A DNA stretch of 64,000 bases from Erysipelothrix piscisicarius (GTDB taxonomy: Bacteria > Bacillota_I > Bacilli_A > Erysipelotrichales > Erysipelotrichaceae): the NCBI RefSeq assembly GCF_003931795.1, contig NZ_CP034234.1:1612001-1676000 (forward strand), given 5' to 3'. The position numbers and the translations under genes were made by a program. The notes below the pieces were generated by a model that saw only the letters and a program-made list of their open reading frames with translations, did no database searches and was not told the DNA's origin. Below are positions 1-9,389 of this stretch, piece after piece. The first letter of the stretch is position 1, and each line of letters opens with the position of its first letter.

Positions 1-2
1 AA

Positions 3-377
3 AATGACGGATTTGATTTTATCGAGCACGGTGTGTTTGATGCATTGCAAGAAATTGATGCAATCCGATCTGCAGCTGCAATTCGAATCTCTAAAGACGG
101 AAACTATCTCTATGTATCCAACCGTGGTCACGACTCCATCACAGTCTTTAAAATCAGTCAAGACGGACTCCAGCTTGAATTCATTCAAAATATTTCAAGC
201 TTTGGTGAACATCCTCGTGATTTTGCCCTTAGTCCAGATGATGAATACCTGGTTTGCGCAAACCGCGATACCAACAATCTCACCTTATACGCAAGAAATC
301 ACGAGACTGGCATGCTGACATTACTCCAATCAGATGTTTACGCTCCCGAATGTGTCTCTGTCCTTTTCATCTCATAA
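3..377 (+). CDS. Lactonase family protein (YkgB/Pgl-type beta-propeller), C-terminal part
   Basis: The reading frame is open from the window edge, so the 5' part lies outside. The visible 124 residues contain beta-propeller blades with repeats typical of the cytoplasmic 6-phosphogluconolactonase/lactonase (cycloisomerase-2) family: ISKDGNYLYVSNRGHDSI followed by FGEHPRDFALSPDDEYLVCAN and a blade ending in NLTLYARN. Members hydrolyse sugar lactones such as 6-phosphogluconolactone, but substrate cannot be read from this fragment. A clear hairpin terminator follows, so the transcript ends here and converges with pflB. Family assignment is fairly safe, exact function is not. Confidence 0.8.
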   Translation, partial: NDGFDFIEHGVFDALQEIDAIRSAAAIRISKDGNYLYVSNRGHDSITVFKISQDGLQLEFIQNISSFGEHPRDFALSPDDEYLVCANRDTNNLTLYARNHETGMLTLLQSDVYAPECVSVLFIS

Positions 378-387
378 TCTTTAACCT

Positions 388-415
388 AAGACATCGTGAT
401 CATGCGATGTCTTTT
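388..415 (+). terminator. Intrinsic terminator of the lactonase gene
   Basis: Perfect 9-bp arms AAGACATCG / CGATGTCTT with an 8-nt loop, followed by a short T run. Confidence 0.8.
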
Positions 416-426
416 CAACATACAAA

Positions 427-454
427 AAAATCACGCGGTATAGGCGTGATTTTT
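427..454 (-). terminator. Intrinsic terminator of pflB (possibly bidirectional)
   Basis: Perfect 10-bp arms AAAATCACGC / GCGTGATTTT around a 7-nt loop, with A and T runs on both sides. It lies directly downstream of pflB on the minus strand. Confidence 0.85.
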
Positions 455-478
455 AATTGTTGCTTAATTAATTATAAA

Positions 479-2716
479 TTAAACCGTTCTTTCGTGAGCC
501 GTTCTCATAAGAACATCAAGTTGTTGTTCTTTTGTAAGTTCGACAAATCGAACAGCATAACCGGATACACGAATTGTTAAGTTAGGGTATTTCAATGGAT
601 TGGCCATCGCATCTTCAAGAAGTGCATTATCAAATACGTTAACGTTTAAGTGGTAAGCTCCTTGTGCGAAGTAACCGTCCATAATACCACGTAGGTTTAC
701 GATACGTTCGTCTGAAGTTTTACCCATTGCAATTGGCGCAATTGTTTGTGTATTTGAGATCCCATCAAGTGCACAGTTATAGTCTAATTTAGCTGTTGAG
801 TTTAATGAAGCTAATAAACCATTCTTTTCTGCACCGTATGATGGGTTTGCACCAGCTGCTAAAGGAACACCTTGTCCACGTCCATCAGGTGTATTACCTG
901 TAGCTTTACCATAAACAACATTTGATGTGATTGTAAGCAAGCTTAATGTTGGTGTTGAGTTGCGGTATGTATGGTGACGTTTGATTTGTCCCATGAAGTA
1001 TTGTAATGCCCAGTTTGCAAGATCATCTGCACGGTCATCATCATTACCATATTTAGGGAAGTCTCCTTCGACTTCATAATCTACTACTAAACCTTTTTCG
1101 TCACGGATCGTCTTAACCTTAGCGTATTTGATTGCTGATAAGGAGTCAGCAACGTGTGAAATACCTGCAATACCAGTTGCAAACGTACGTTTAAGATCGG
1201 AATCCATTAATGCAAGTTGGGCTTTTTCATAAGCATATTTATCATGCATGTAGTGAATTGAGTTTAATGTATTTACATATAATTCAGCTAACCAGTCCAT
1301 CATGTCTTGGTAAGCAACTTTAACTTCATCAAAGTTTAAGTATTCTGAAGTAATTGGACGTAAACGTGGTCCAACTTGTGCTTTTGTCACTTCATCAATA
1401 CCGCCGTTGATAGCGTAAAGTAAACATTTAATTAAGTTCGCACGTGCTCCAAAGAATTGCATATCTTTACCAATTACAGTAGCGGATACACAACATGCAA
1501 TCGCAACGTCGTCTGAACCCCATTTTTCACGAAGTAATGTATCATTTTCAAATTGAATTGAAGATGTTTCAATAGCAATTCGTGAAGCAAATGTACGGAA
1601 TCCTTCTGGTAATTCTTTACAGTAAAGAACTGTTAAGTTTGGTTCTGGTGAAGGTCCCATGTTAATGAGTGTATGAAGTAAACGGAAGTCTGTCTTTGTA
1701 ACGAGTGAACGTCCATCAAATTCCATACCTGCGATTGATAATGTTGCCCAAATTGGGTATCCACTAAATAGTGCATTATATTCAGGTGTACGCGCAAATT
1801 TAACCATACGTAGTTTCATTACGAGGTGGTCAATAAGTTCTTGTGCTTCTTTTTCAGTAATCACACCATTGTCTAAATCACGTTGGATATAGATATCAAG
1901 GAATTCTGAGATACGTCCAATTGACATCGCTGCACCGTTATTTTCTTTGATTGCTGCTAAGTAACCAAAGTATAACCATTGAACTGCTTCTTTTGCATTT
2001 CCAGCAGGTTGTGAGATATCGAATCCATAAGCTGCAGCCATTTCTTTAATTTCTGCTAATGCGTGAATTTGATCACTAATTTCTTCACGAAGACGAATGA
2101 CATCGTCAGTCATTGTTTTATAACCTGTATGTGCTAAATCATTTTTCTTTCCAGCTACAAGACGATCGATACCATAAAGAGCAATACGACGGTAATCACC
2201 AATAATACGTCCACGTCCGTAAGCATCTGGAAGACCAGTAATAATCTTATTCTTACGTGCTGCACGCATTTCTGGTGTATAAACATCAAATACCCCTTGG
2301 TTGTGTGTTTTACGCCATTTTGTAAAGATATGTACTAACTCCTCATCGGGTTCATAACCATTACTTTCAAGAGCTTTCACAGCCATTCCAATTCCACCGA
2401 AAGGAATAAATGCTTGTTTTAATGGTTCATCTGTTTGGAACCCAACAATTTGCTCTTTATCCTTATCCATGTAACCTGGACCGTGTGAACTTACAGTTGA
2501 TACAATTTTTGTATCCATGTTGTAAACGCCAGCTTTTTCACGTTGTACAGCATTCATTTCTTCAAGTTGTTCCATAAGATCCAACGTATTTTGAGTTGGT
2601 CCTTCTAAGAACTCATCGTTACCAGTATACTCTGTGTAGTTATTTTTAATAAAATCACGAGTATCAATGTTTTCTTTCCAATAGCTTCCTTTGAAGCCTT
2701 TCCATTGATTATACAT
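479..2716 (-). CDS. pflB: Formate C-acetyltransferase (pyruvate formate-lyase)
   Basis: The 745-residue product has the usual PflB length. It converts pyruvate plus CoA to acetyl-CoA plus formate in anaerobic fermentation. The catalytic cysteine pair is Cys408-Cys409 in [11 protein letters not shown] and the glycyl radical residue is Gly719 in [10 protein letters not shown], both intact. The ATG is preceded by AAGGAGGTATCTTA. A TATAAT-like -10 box (2775-2780, minus strand) sits about 60 bp upstream. The usual partner, the radical SAM activating enzyme PflA, is not adjacent: the downstream neighbour is the convergent lactonase and the upstream neighbour is a PfpI-type gene. The enzyme therefore needs an activase encoded elsewhere. 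Identification is secure. Confidence 0.97.
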   Translation of the reverse strand: MYNQWKGFKGSYWKENIDTRDFIKNNYTEYTGNDEFLEGPTQNTLDLMEQLEEMNAVQREKAGVYNMDTKIVSTVSSHGPGYMDKDKEQIVGFQTDEPLKQAFIPFGGIGMAVKALESNGYEPDEELVHIFTKWRKTHNQGVFDVYTPEMRAARKNKIITGLPDAYGRGRIIGDYRRIALYGIDRLVAGKKNDLAHTGYKTMTDDVIRLREEISDQIHALAEIKEMAAAYGFDISQPAGNAKEAVQWLYFGYLAAIKENNGAAMSIGRISEFLDIYIQRDLDNGVITEKEAQELIDHLVMKLRMVKFARTPEYNALFSGYPIWATLSIAGMEFDGRSLVTKTDFRLLHTLINMGPSPEPNLTVLYCKELPEGFRTFASRIAIETSSIQFENDTLLREKWGSDDVAIACCVSATVIGKDMQFFGARANLIKCLLYAINGGIDEVTKAQVGPRLRPITSEYLNFDEVKVAYQDMMDWLAELYVNTLNSIHYMHDKYAYEKAQLALMDSDLKRTFATGIAGISHVADSLSAIKYAKVKTIRDEKGLVVDYEVEGDFPKYGNDDDRADDLANWALQYFMGQIKRHHTYRNSTPTLSLLTITSNVVYGKATGNTPDGRGQGVPLAAGANPSYGAEKNGLLASLNSTAKLDYNCALDGISNTQTIAPIAMGKTSDERIVNLRGIMDGYFAQGAYHLNVNVFDNALLEDAMANPLKYPNLTIRVSGYAVRFVELTKEQQLDVLMRTAHERTV

Positions 2717-3141
2717 TAAGATACCTCCTTATTCTCGGGTTTGATTCCCAATATCTTATTTGTATTACACGCATATTATATCAAACTTAGTACAATACGT
2801 TTTATTTTTCACATCCTTTTTAGGCACGTTCTGGTATACACTTGTGCTTAATTGCTTCAAATCATACTAGTTTGCGAATTCACAGACTTTTTTCACAAAA
2901 TTAATTACACCACTTGGAAATCAAAAATGCTCATTTCTAAGTGAACTTCGTTCAAATGAAAACCTTTTCGAATTGTATACCCAATTCACAAACTCACTCG
3001 CACCAATTAGCACTATCTTGCTCTATACTGTTCGTGTTACCGACAAGCGAGAGGCGATTTAAGTATGGTTTTAATGTTATTCATTAAGAATGTATTGCTT
3101 TCTCTATGGATTTAAAGATTTAAAAGCAAGATTGTTTCAAT
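2717..3141. other. Intergenic region upstream of pflB
   Basis: About 425 bp, AT-rich, without an open reading frame of note. It holds the pflB ribosome binding site and a TATAAT-like -10 element at 2775-2780 on the minus strand. I saw TTGTGAA-like half-sites near 2890-2900 but no convincing inverted Rex or FNR site. Confidence 0.5.
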
Positions 3142-3173
3142 TAAAATAAAAAGACTGATATAAAATCAGTCCT
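3142..3173 (-). terminator. Intrinsic terminator of the PfpI-type gene
   Basis: Arms GACTGAT (3153-3159) and ATCAGTC (3165-3171). On the minus strand the hairpin is followed by TTTTTATTTT. It overlaps the last codons of the gene. Confidence 0.75.
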
Positions 3174-3687
3174 TAAGTGCTTCAATCAACATTGGTAAAT
3201 AAATTGGTAGATCCGGTGGACGTCTCCCAGAAACAACATGCCCATCTCGAACTGCAGGTTCATCAACCCAATGTGCACCGGCATACATTAAGTCATGCTT
3301 AATCCCAGGCGTACTGGTCACTGTTTTCCCCGATAAGACCCCTGCTGAAGAGAGTACCCAGCCCGCATGACATATTTGTCCAATAACTTTTTTATGGGAA
3401 TCCATGTACTTCACAAAGTCAAGCACAGGATCCAATCGTCTTAAATAATCTGGAGCCCATCCTCCAGGAATTACAAGCCCATCATAAGTTGTAATATCCA
3501 CATCATGAAATGCTAAATCACTTACAACCGATAGCCCATATTTTCCACGATAGGTCTTCGCTGACGCTTCAGCAGCAACATCAACATGAGCACCTGCTTC
3601 ACGAAGCCGAAGGATTGGATACCATAATTCTAAGTCATCAAAATCATCACTTACAAGGGTTAAAACGCGTTTTCCACTTAATTCCAT
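3166..3687 (-). CDS. DJ-1/PfpI family protein (class I glutamine amidotransferase-like)
   Basis: 173 residues, normal for PfpI/YhbO-type proteins. The nucleophile elbow is GQICHAGW with Cys106-His107, and an acidic residue in DDLELWYP (near residue 20) matches the conserved Glu that polarises the cysteine. VIPGGWAPDYLR is the typical oxyanion-side motif. Members are reported as proteases, deglycases or glyoxalases, and the sequence does not discriminate between these. The ATG is preceded by AAGAGGTGATGAC. It stands alone between terminator-flanked neighbours, so a general stress or carbonyl-repair role is only an inference. Confidence 0.88.
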   Translation of the reverse strand: MELSGKRVLTLVSDDFDDLELWYPILRLREAGAHVDVAAEASAKTYRGKYGLSVVSDLAFHDVDITTYDGLVIPGGWAPDYLRRLDPVLDFVKYMDSHKKVIGQICHAGWVLSSAGVLSGKTVTSTPGIKHDLMYAGAHWVDEPAVRDGHVVSGRRPPDLPIYLPMLIEALKD

Positions 3688-3782
3688 GTCATCACCTCTT
3701 ATATAAACCCTATCAATATCCCTTTTGAATGTATAGTTATTTGCTTAAAGATTGTAGTCTCAGAGACATCTTGTTACGATAC

Positions 3783-3803
3783 ATATATATATATATATAT
3801 ATA
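3783..3803 (+). repeat. (AT)n dinucleotide tract in the 5' leader of nfo
   Basis: About ten and a half uninterrupted AT units end directly at the AAGGAGGA ribosome binding site of nfo. Such tracts are prone to slippage. A change in length here would alter promoter or leader spacing and not the reading frame. Confidence 0.8.
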
Positions 3804-3816
3804 AGGAGGAATTTTT

Positions 3817-4650
3817 ATGTTTTATCTTGGTTGTCATCTCTCATTTGCGAAAGGTTATGAAGCAATGGGACATGAATCACTTCGTATTGATGCCAATACG
3901 TTTCAGTTTTTCACGCGAAGTCCTCGCGGCGGAAAAGCAAAACCCCTCAATCTTGAGGATCTCGGAAAGCTTAATACGTTAATCAAAGCAAATCATTTCA
4001 AACATATCCTTGCTCATGCTCCATATACCATGAACCCATGCAGTAATAAGGATTATACGCGTGATTATGCAGAAGAACTCATGCTTGATGATTTGTCTCG
4101 TATGAGCCACATCAAGGGAAGTCTTTATAACTTCCATCCGGGAAGTCATGTCGGACAAGGCGTTGAACCCGCGATTGTTATGATTTCTGATATGTTAAAT
4201 CGTGTCTTAGATCCCACTCAAGAAACCATAGTTTTACTTGAAACGATGGCGGGCAAAGGAACTGAGGTCGGACGTACGTTTGAAGAAATTGCAGCAATCA
4301 TTCATAATATAACGGTCAAAGAAAAGATTGGCGTATGTTGGGATACCTGTCATATCTATGACGCAGGGTATGATATTGTTAATGATTTAGATGGGGTTAT
4401 AGAACACTTTGATAACGTTGTTGGATTGGATAAGCTTTATGCAATTCATCTCAACGATAGCAAAAATCCATTTAAATCCCATAAAGACCGTCATGAAAAA
4501 ATTGGTCAAGGGTACATCGGTTTGGAGACATTTGAGAAAATCATCAATCACCCTAAATTACGTCATCTTCCTTTTTATCTTGAAACCCCACAAGATGATA
4601 ATGATGGTTATAAGGCAGAGATTGAACTTCTAAGATCTCTACGTAAATAA
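3817..4650 (+). CDS. nfo: Deoxyribonuclease IV (AP endonuclease IV)
   Basis: 277 residues, full length for the Nfo/AP2Ec family of Zn-dependent TIM-barrel endonucleases. These cut the backbone 5' of abasic sites in base excision repair. Recognisable metal-site segments are GCHLSFAKG near the N-terminus, [50 protein letters not shown] and FYLETP near the C-terminus. The start ATG follows AAGGAGGAATTTTT. The leader carries an unusual AT repeat. The gene is monocistronic by position, with a divergent PfpI-type gene upstream and the LytTR gene 86 bp downstream. Confidence 0.95.
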   Translation: MFYLGCHLSFAKGYEAMGHESLRIDANTFQFFTRSPRGGKAKPLNLEDLGKLNTLIKANHFKHILAHAPYTMNPCSNKDYTRDYAEELMLDDLSRMSHIKGSLYNFHPGSHVGQGVEPAIVMISDMLNRVLDPTQETIVLLETMAGKGTEVGRTFEEIAAIIHNITVKEKIGVCWDTCHIYDAGYDIVNDLDGVIEHFDNVVGLDKLYAIHLNDSKNPFKSHKDRHEKIGQGYIGLETFEKIINHPKLRHLPFYLETPQDDNDGYKAEIELLRSLRK

Positions 4651-4736
4651 CAACTTACCACTTATTTATGACATCTTGATCCTTTTTTATATCGAATCAA
4701 CGATAATTATTTATAATAGTATCAGGAGGAACATCC

Positions 4737-5174
4737 GTGAAAATTAAGGTTATTATCAATCCAAAACTTGAAGACGATGTTGTTTTGGAATGTCGTGAAA
4801 TGACACCGCAGATTGAGAAATTAATTAAAAATTTGGAAACACAATCGATTCACGCAAGTCACCGTGGGAAAGATATATCGATCAATCTCAATGATATATG
4901 TTTTTTTGAAACAGAGGATGATGCTGTGTACGCGCATACAGCCAGGGATTCATTTCGAACACACTATCGTTTGTATGAATTAGAATCATCTCTTCCCAGT
5001 TCATTTATGAGAGCATCAAAGTCGACCATCGTGAATTTGAATCAAATCGATTCCATCGAGCGTAATATCACCTCTTCGCGAAGTGTTCAATTTTATGGCA
5101 GTCATAAAATAACGTATGTTTCACGCATGTATTTCCAACAGATTAAAAAACGATTAAAGGAGGAAAGCATTTAA
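4737..5174 (+). CDS. LytTR-domain DNA-binding regulator
   Basis: 145 residues starting with GTG behind AGGAGGAACATCC. The C-terminal two thirds form a LytTR domain: the segments DICFFETEDDAVYAHT, YRLYELESSLPSSFMRASKSTIVNL and SRMYFQQIKKRL match the family. No receiver domain is present, so this is the stand-alone LytTR type that is usually encoded with a small membrane protein that controls it. The stop codon overlaps the start of the next gene by one base (TAATG), which implies translational coupling with the membrane protein. Autoregulation is likely from family behaviour but no operator was identified. Confidence 0.88.
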   Translation: MKIKVIINPKLEDDVVLECREMTPQIEKLIKNLETQSIHASHRGKDISINLNDICFFETEDDAVYAHTARDSFRTHYRLYELESSLPSSFMRASKSTIVNLNQIDSIERNITSSRSVQFYGSHKITYVSRMYFQQIKKRLKEESI

Positions 5175-5941
5175 TGAAGAAAAATGATTATTTTTGGGGA
5201 TTTGTACTCGTATTACTTGCATTTGGGTTATTTGGCAGTGCCTTTAACCTTTATAGTTTCGGACCTAATGTCTTTAAAATTGCCTTTACAGTGGCGCTTG
5301 TTGCTTTCGCAATTTCAAACATGCCTAAATTAAATTTCTTTGGGATAATTTATCCACTTACTTTGGCACTTTGGATTAACCGTGTATATTTTAATATTCA
5401 TGGGAATGGTGGCATGTTGTTTTGGGCAAGTACGTTTTTAGCAATTGGTCTTTCAGTAATTTTTAAACGACGTAAACGTCAGGTAAATTTTAAGAAGTAT
5501 GAATCATACCGTGAAAGTACAACCTATGCCACAGACGAAGATGGCAATCATTATGAGTACCATACTGGGACACAACATAACCGTTCCGGTTATTGGGATG
5601 ATGATCACGCCGACTTTATAAATATCGAAGCAATTTTTACCGATCGCACGCGTTATATTCGTTCAAAGAACTTTACAGGTGGATATATTGATAATACATT
5701 TGCTTCATTGTCAATCTATTTCGACCAAGCACAGTTTAATCCATCAGGTGCACAACTTGAAGTAAATTGCGCGTTTGGTCAAGTGAAATTGTTTATCCCT
5801 TATAACATTAATGTCATAAACAATATCGATAATACATTGGCAAGTGTAAACGATCCACACCGTAATACGGTCGTTGATGGTCCTACATTAACTTTAAATG
5901 GCGATGTAAGACTCGGTGAAGTTAAAATTGTATACGTATAA
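5174..5941 (+). CDS. LiaF-like membrane protein (LytTR partner)
   Basis: 255 residues. The N-terminal 100 residues hold about four membrane segments (FWGFVLVLLAFGLFGSAF, FKIAFTVALVAFAIS, FFGIIYPLTLALWI, MLFWASTFLAIGLSVIF) followed by a basic KRRKRQ stretch. The soluble C-terminal half (from about residue 145) is a beta-rich LiaF-type domain ending in LNGDVRLGEVKIVYV. LiaF-type proteins sense envelope stress and restrain a cognate regulator. Coupling to the LytTR gene through a one-base overlap suggests that here the protein antagonises LytTR and not a LiaR-type regulator. A strong terminator follows. Confidence 0.75.
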   Translation: MKKNDYFWGFVLVLLAFGLFGSAFNLYSFGPNVFKIAFTVALVAFAISNMPKLNFFGIIYPLTLALWINRVYFNIHGNGGMLFWASTFLAIGLSVIFKRRKRQVNFKKYESYRESTTYATDEDGNHYEYHTGTQHNRSGYWDDDHADFINIEAIFTDRTRYIRSKNFTGGYIDNTFASLSIYFDQAQFNPSGAQLEVNCAFGQVKLFIPYNINVINNIDNTLASVNDPHRNTVVDGPTLTLNGDVRLGEVKIVYV

Positions 5942-5950
5942 TCACTCTTT

Positions 5951-5978
5951 AAGCGGTTTTTAACCGCTTTTTTTTATT
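5951..5978 (+). terminator. Terminator of the LytTR/LiaF-like operon
   Basis: Arms AAGCGGTT / AACCGCTT with a 3-nt loop, followed by a T tract. Confidence 0.9.
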
Positions 5979-6067
5979 TTTTTAATCTTTTTTAATTTTT
6001 ATTGAATTTGGGCATTGCTTTCTTAGAAATGGCTTGTTATAATCTATTAGCAATACAAAGTGAATAC

Positions 6068-6150
6068 GCGGGCGTGGTGAAATTGGCAGACACACTAGAC
6101 TTAGGATCTAGCGCTTCGGCATGGAGGTTCGAGTCCTCTCGCCCGCACCA
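6068..6150 (+). tRNA. tRNA-Leu (anticodon TAG)
   Basis: 83 nt including encoded CCA. Acceptor arms GCGGGCG / CGCCCGC pair perfectly. The anticodon stem-loop ACTAGA-CTTAGGA-TCTAG presents TAG, the long variable arm typical of tRNA-Leu is present, and the T loop is GGTTCGAGTCC. Confidence 0.96.
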
Positions 6151-6163
6151 ATTATTAAATCAC

Positions 6164-6190
6164 AGTCATTACTTCGGTAATGACTTTTTT
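6164..6190 (+). terminator. Terminator after tRNA-Leu
   Basis: Arms AGTCATTA / TAATGACT closed by a CTTCGG tetraloop-like turn, followed by six T. Confidence 0.9.
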
Positions 6191-6257
6191 ATGCCGGAAT
6201 GGTCTCTAATTGTTTTCAAAATAAGAATTTGTTATAGTTGGTGAAAAGGAGAGCACA

Positions 6258-6726
6258 ATGAAACTTTCGATCAACCAACGAATCCTTAGATACCAAGAAA
6301 GCATCAATAAAAACGACATACCTTCAACGTATAAATTTCTAATTGACACAATGAGTGTGATTCAGCGCAATTTCAAACTTGATTCATTCACAGCGAAATC
6401 TGTCCTGAATGGCTATCTTGATTACACCTATTTTTATTTCGATGATGGTTTTCTTCGTTCAAAGGGTTTAAAGTTAGGCCTTATCTTAAATCATCAAGAA
6501 ATGAAGTTTGAGCTTTGGCTTATGGGACGAACAAAACTGATTCAAAAAAAAATATTGGGATGTCTTTAAAGCGTCCCCCTTGAATAGTTTAAAGGAGATG
6601 CCTCAGTGGTTTATTGTCTCAATCGATTTGGAGACGCATCCGAACTTCGAAGATCTTGACGCACTCACACAAAACCTTCTCCAAAAGGTTCCTCGTGCTT
6701 ATGCTCTAATGCACGCTTATCTCTAA
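6258..6726 (+). pseudogene. DUF7000-like small protein, frameshifted at an A9 tract
   Basis: The N-terminal part (MKLSINQRILRYQESINKND to ELWLMGRTKLIQK) and the C-terminal part (KYWDVFKASPLNSLKEMPQW to LMHAYL) are in different frames and join at a run of nine A (6544-6552). With eight A the gene would read through as one protein of about 155 residues that resembles the small DUF7000 family (motif EVWLxGxNKxxQxKYWxxF, from memory). As it stands, translation ends at 6569. The function of the family is unknown to me. ATG is preceded by AAAGGAGAGCACA. The break may be a real inactivation, a slippage switch or a sequence error. Confidence 0.75.
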
Positions 6727-6730
6727 GTGA

Positions 6731-6758
6731 AAAACTTGATACACGATCAAGTTTTTTT
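6731..6758 (+). terminator. Terminator after the DUF7000-like gene
   Basis: Arms ACTTGAT / ATCAAGT with a T7 tail. Confidence 0.85.
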
Positions 6759-6861
6759 ATTTTGAGCCGTTTTAGAACATGGTTTTTCTTTTTTCATCAC
6801 ATTTACAACCACACCCTCGCACCGGTGTACTATAATAAGCATATAGAAAGAAGGTACTTCC

Positions 6862-7576
6862 ATGAAACAATTTATTATATCCGATGATTTTTGGTCTTTA
6901 TTTCGTGACGCTTGTTTTGGGATTGTGCTCGCACACAATGTCCGAAACAAGGATATCAACCCTGAATCTATGAATGCAATTACTAAATTTCTTGAAGCGA
7001 GTCATCATGACGCTCACAAGTATCTTACCGAAGATGTTTTGAGTCAAAATGATGTCATTGCAGTTTGGCGTGATGCGTATCAAAAATTTAAAACCAAGAA
7101 AGGAGCACGTGTATCGATTGAGGCTTTATTAAAGCGTGTCTCAAAGGGAAATGGGGTTGGATCAATTAATCCCCTTGTCGATATATAATGGAATCTCGCT
7201 GACTTATGGCCTTCCTTGCGGTGGAGAAGACATCGATACCTTTGTAGGTTCGTTACAGTTAATAAAAACTCAAGGTGATGATCACTTTATAGCACTTGGC
7301 GATTTGGAACCTGACAATACCCTCCCTGGCGAAATCGCATACGTTGATGATGTTGGTGCGGTCTGTCGTTGTTGGAATTGGCGTGATGGTCAACGAACCA
7401 TGTTAACAGATGACACAACGAATGCATTCTTAATTATTGAGTGTGTCGATCCAACACGTCGTGACGATTTAGAAAAGGCTACTCAACACCTTGCAACATG
7501 TGTTGAGAAGTATCTTGACGGATCCGTTAAACATGTTATTATGGACCGGAATAATGCAATCCTAGATCTCGAATAA
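6862..7576 (+). pseudogene. B3/B4 tRNA-binding domain protein, frameshifted at a TA repeat
   Basis: The first 108 codons end in SINPLVDI-stop; the continuation IYNGISLTYGLPCGGEDID lies in the next frame and runs to 7576. The joint falls in ATATATA (7181-7187). One additional TA unit would restore an uninterrupted protein of about 238 residues with the hallmark segments AVWRDAYQKFKTKKGARVSI, SKGN-VGSINPLVDIYN, LPCGGEDIDTFVG, CRCWNWRDGQRTML and NAFLIIECVD. The B3/B4 fold is shared with the phenylalanyl-tRNA synthetase beta subunit, and stand-alone members are thought to edit or bind aminoacyl-tRNA. The upstream gene start has AAGAAGGTACTTCC before ATG. Confidence 0.88.
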
Positions 7577-7593
7577 CTAAAAGGAGAATCATA

Positions 7594-8118
7594 ATGGCAC
7601 GGCCACAAACAAAAGAAGCACTACTAGAAGCAGCAAACCTAAATTTCAATAAACTCATGAGCTATATCGATGCCTTAAGCGAGCAAGAACGTCATGCGAC
7701 ATTTGTACTTGAGGATCGAGATCGAAATTTACGCGATGTTTTATGTCATCTTATTGAGTGGCATAAGATGCTCGCTGGATGGTACCAGGTTGGTGTCGTT
7801 GAAAACGGAATGCCAGATATCCCTGCAAAAGGATATACATGGAAAACGACCCCTGAACTCAATCAAAAAATTTGGGAAGCATATCAAAACACATCTTTGG
7901 AAGCGGCGCTTCAAGAACTCAAAAAAACACACACAGAAATTGTAGCGTTAATTCCTCAACATTCCCAAGAATCCCTGTTTGATCGTAAGGTTTATCCTTT
8001 CACCAAAACAACAACATTAGGTGCCTATTTTATTAGTGGCACTTCATCCCACTATGACTGGGCTCTAAAAAAATTGAGAAAGCATTATAAGGCGTTGAAG
8101 CGTGATATAATAGATTAA
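7594..8118 (+). CDS. ClbS/DfsB family four-helix bundle protein
   Basis: 174 residues, full length for the family. MARPQTKEALLEAANLNFNK at the start, RNLRDVLCHLIEWHKMLAGW, GYTWKTTPELNQKIWEAY and GTSSHYDWALKKLRKH near the end are characteristic. The first described member, ClbS, protects against colibactin; most homologues in Firmicutes have no proven substrate and are placed in the DinB-like helical bundle superfamily. The gene follows the B3/B4 gene by 17 bp and carries its own AAAGGAGAATCATA site, so it may be cotranscribed with it. Confidence 0.88.
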   Translation: MARPQTKEALLEAANLNFNKLMSYIDALSEQERHATFVLEDRDRNLRDVLCHLIEWHKMLAGWYQVGVVENGMPDIPAKGYTWKTTPELNQKIWEAYQNTSLEAALQELKKTHTEIVALIPQHSQESLFDRKVYPFTKTTTLGAYFISGTSSHYDWALKKLRKHYKALKRDIID

Positions 8119-8132
8119 AAGGAAGTGATACC

Positions 8133-8513
8133 ATGAGTATTGAGGATTGCTTTAATTTTCGTCCTAAAGAAGTCCTCGAACACGATCGCGCAAACTATCA
8201 GAAGAAAATCTTTCCACGAGGCGATCAACAGAAAGCGATGATTCAAACGGTTTTACTCGAATTGTTTCCAAAACGAGATCAGATGGAATTGCTCTACCAT
8301 TATATTGTTTGTAAAGAGATAATAACAAATGATGCATTGGATCCCTTTGATCAAATTCATAGAATTGAAAAAGCACTGAAACGGATCCGTCCAAAATTAG
8401 ATTTTACTGAAACAGAGACGTTATCCAATCTCCTTTATATCGATGCGAATGAATTCGATATAATTGATGCACAAAAACTACTTAAACGTGTTAAACATAA
8501 AGCCATCGTATGA
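8133..8513 (+). CDS. Uncharacterised small cytoplasmic protein
   Basis: 126 residues, no signal peptide or membrane segment, charged and mostly helical in appearance. It begins MSIEDCFNFRPKEVLEHDRA and ends LLKRVKHKAIV. I do not recognise a family. ATG is preceded by AAAAGGAAGTGATACC. It lies 14 bp after the ClbS-like gene and ends inside a terminator, so it is probably the last gene of that small operon. Confidence 0.6.
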   Translation: MSIEDCFNFRPKEVLEHDRANYQKKIFPRGDQQKAMIQTVLLELFPKRDQMELLYHYIVCKEIITNDALDPFDQIHRIEKALKRIRPKLDFTETETLSNLLYIDANEFDIIDAQKLLKRVKHKAIV

Positions 8514-8524
8514 TGGCTTTTTTA
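8499..8524 (+). terminator. Terminator overlapping the end of the 126-residue gene
   Basis: Arms AGCCATC (8501-8507) and GATGGCT (8512-8518) with a T6 tail. The last codons of the preceding gene form the left arm. Confidence 0.8.
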
Positions 8525-8642
8525 TTGAATCTATCGCAATTTTTGCCCTTTTAGTACCCGTTTCTTGTGCGATTGAACGCGTAATCTTGTAAGTATTTCG
8601 TTCCTTAATTATGATGTGTATCGTTACTAAAGGAGATTTATT

Positions 8643-9389
8643 GTGTCTAATCATTTAAATTTAAATCGTGTCGATGGCGATCTTTATATTGGTAAAGGTG
8701 CCGGAAAAGAAATTATGGCCCGATTTAATCAAAGCAAACATACAATTAAAATTGTATCCCCTTATGTTAATAAGGAATATGTCGAGAAGTTGATTCAGCA
8801 ACATCAATCAGGTATTACAACAGGTTTAGTATTTACCTGGGATTATAAACAAGGTCAAAAAGCAAATCAAGAATTAGCGCGTTCCCTCTTTACTCAAACG
8901 CGTACTCAAAGTGATGATGCACTTCGAAAAAAACGGATGGGTCGTTTGATTGCTCTTGGATGGTGTTTTGTTAATTTCATCATTTTGGCTCATGCCATAA
9001 CGCTTAAAGGTAGTGTCGGTTTTTGGTTTGAAATCAGTGTAGTCATCTTGCTATTCGCTGCAAATTTTAAATACTTTGATCGAGTTCATAAAACCCCTAT
9101 TTATAGTTATGGTTACGAACCTAAAATGCCCATCGCAATTTGGAAAACAAATCGTTATCAAAAACTTCATACGAAGCTGTATCTTGTGGATGATATCGCA
9201 TTTATCGGTTCGTTGAACTTTACAAAAAATGGATTTTATACAAATTATGAATCCTGCATGAGCATTCATCAAAAAAATGAGGTAGACGATTTACATCGGT
9301 ATATTGATTCCCTCTTAAACGACAAAGAATATCAACAGTTTTATTTTAATGAGATTGGAAAACAATATTTTGAAGAACCTGCATATTAA
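8643..9389 (+). CDS. Phospholipase D-like protein with two membrane segments
   Basis: 248 residues, GTG start behind AAAGGAGATTTATT. A single HKD motif is visible, HTKLYLVDDIAFIGSLNFT (near residues 178-196), as in bacterial PLD-family nucleases or phosphatidyl transferases that dimerise to build one active site. The middle (about residues 100-140) has two hydrophobic helices, LIALGWCFVNFIILAHAI and FWFEISVVILLFAANF, which would place the enzyme at the membrane. The N-terminal SKHTIKIVSPYVNKEYVEKL is the first half of the PLD fold. Substrate is unknown: nucleic acid or phospholipid are both possible. Confidence 0.78.
   Translation: MSNHLNLNRVDGDLYIGKGAGKEIMARFNQSKHTIKIVSPYVNKEYVEKLIQQHQSGITTGLVFTWDYKQGQKANQELARSLFTQTRTQSDDALRKKRMGRLIALGWCFVNFIILAHAITLKGSVGFWFEISVVILLFAANFKYFDRVHKTPIYSYGYEPKMPIAIWKTNRYQKLHTKLYLVDDIAFIGSLNFTKNGFYTNYESCMSIHQKNEVDDLHRYIDSLLNDKEYQQFYFNEIGKQYFEEPAY

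Noticed and set aside
2880-2910. Rex or FNR site upstream of pflB
   Set aside because: TTGTGAA-like half-sites occur but not as a proper inverted repeat.
3510-3728. 72-codon plus-strand frame rich in His and Leu
   Set aside because: Antisense shadow of the PfpI-type gene.
6002-6244. Open frame of 80 codons across tRNA-Leu
   Set aside because: It reads through the tRNA and its terminator and shows no protein family features.
6544-6552. Programmed ribosomal frameshift at A9
   Set aside because: Several unrelated genes are shifted at different repeat types, and no stimulatory structure or family precedent is visible; mutation or sequence error is simpler.
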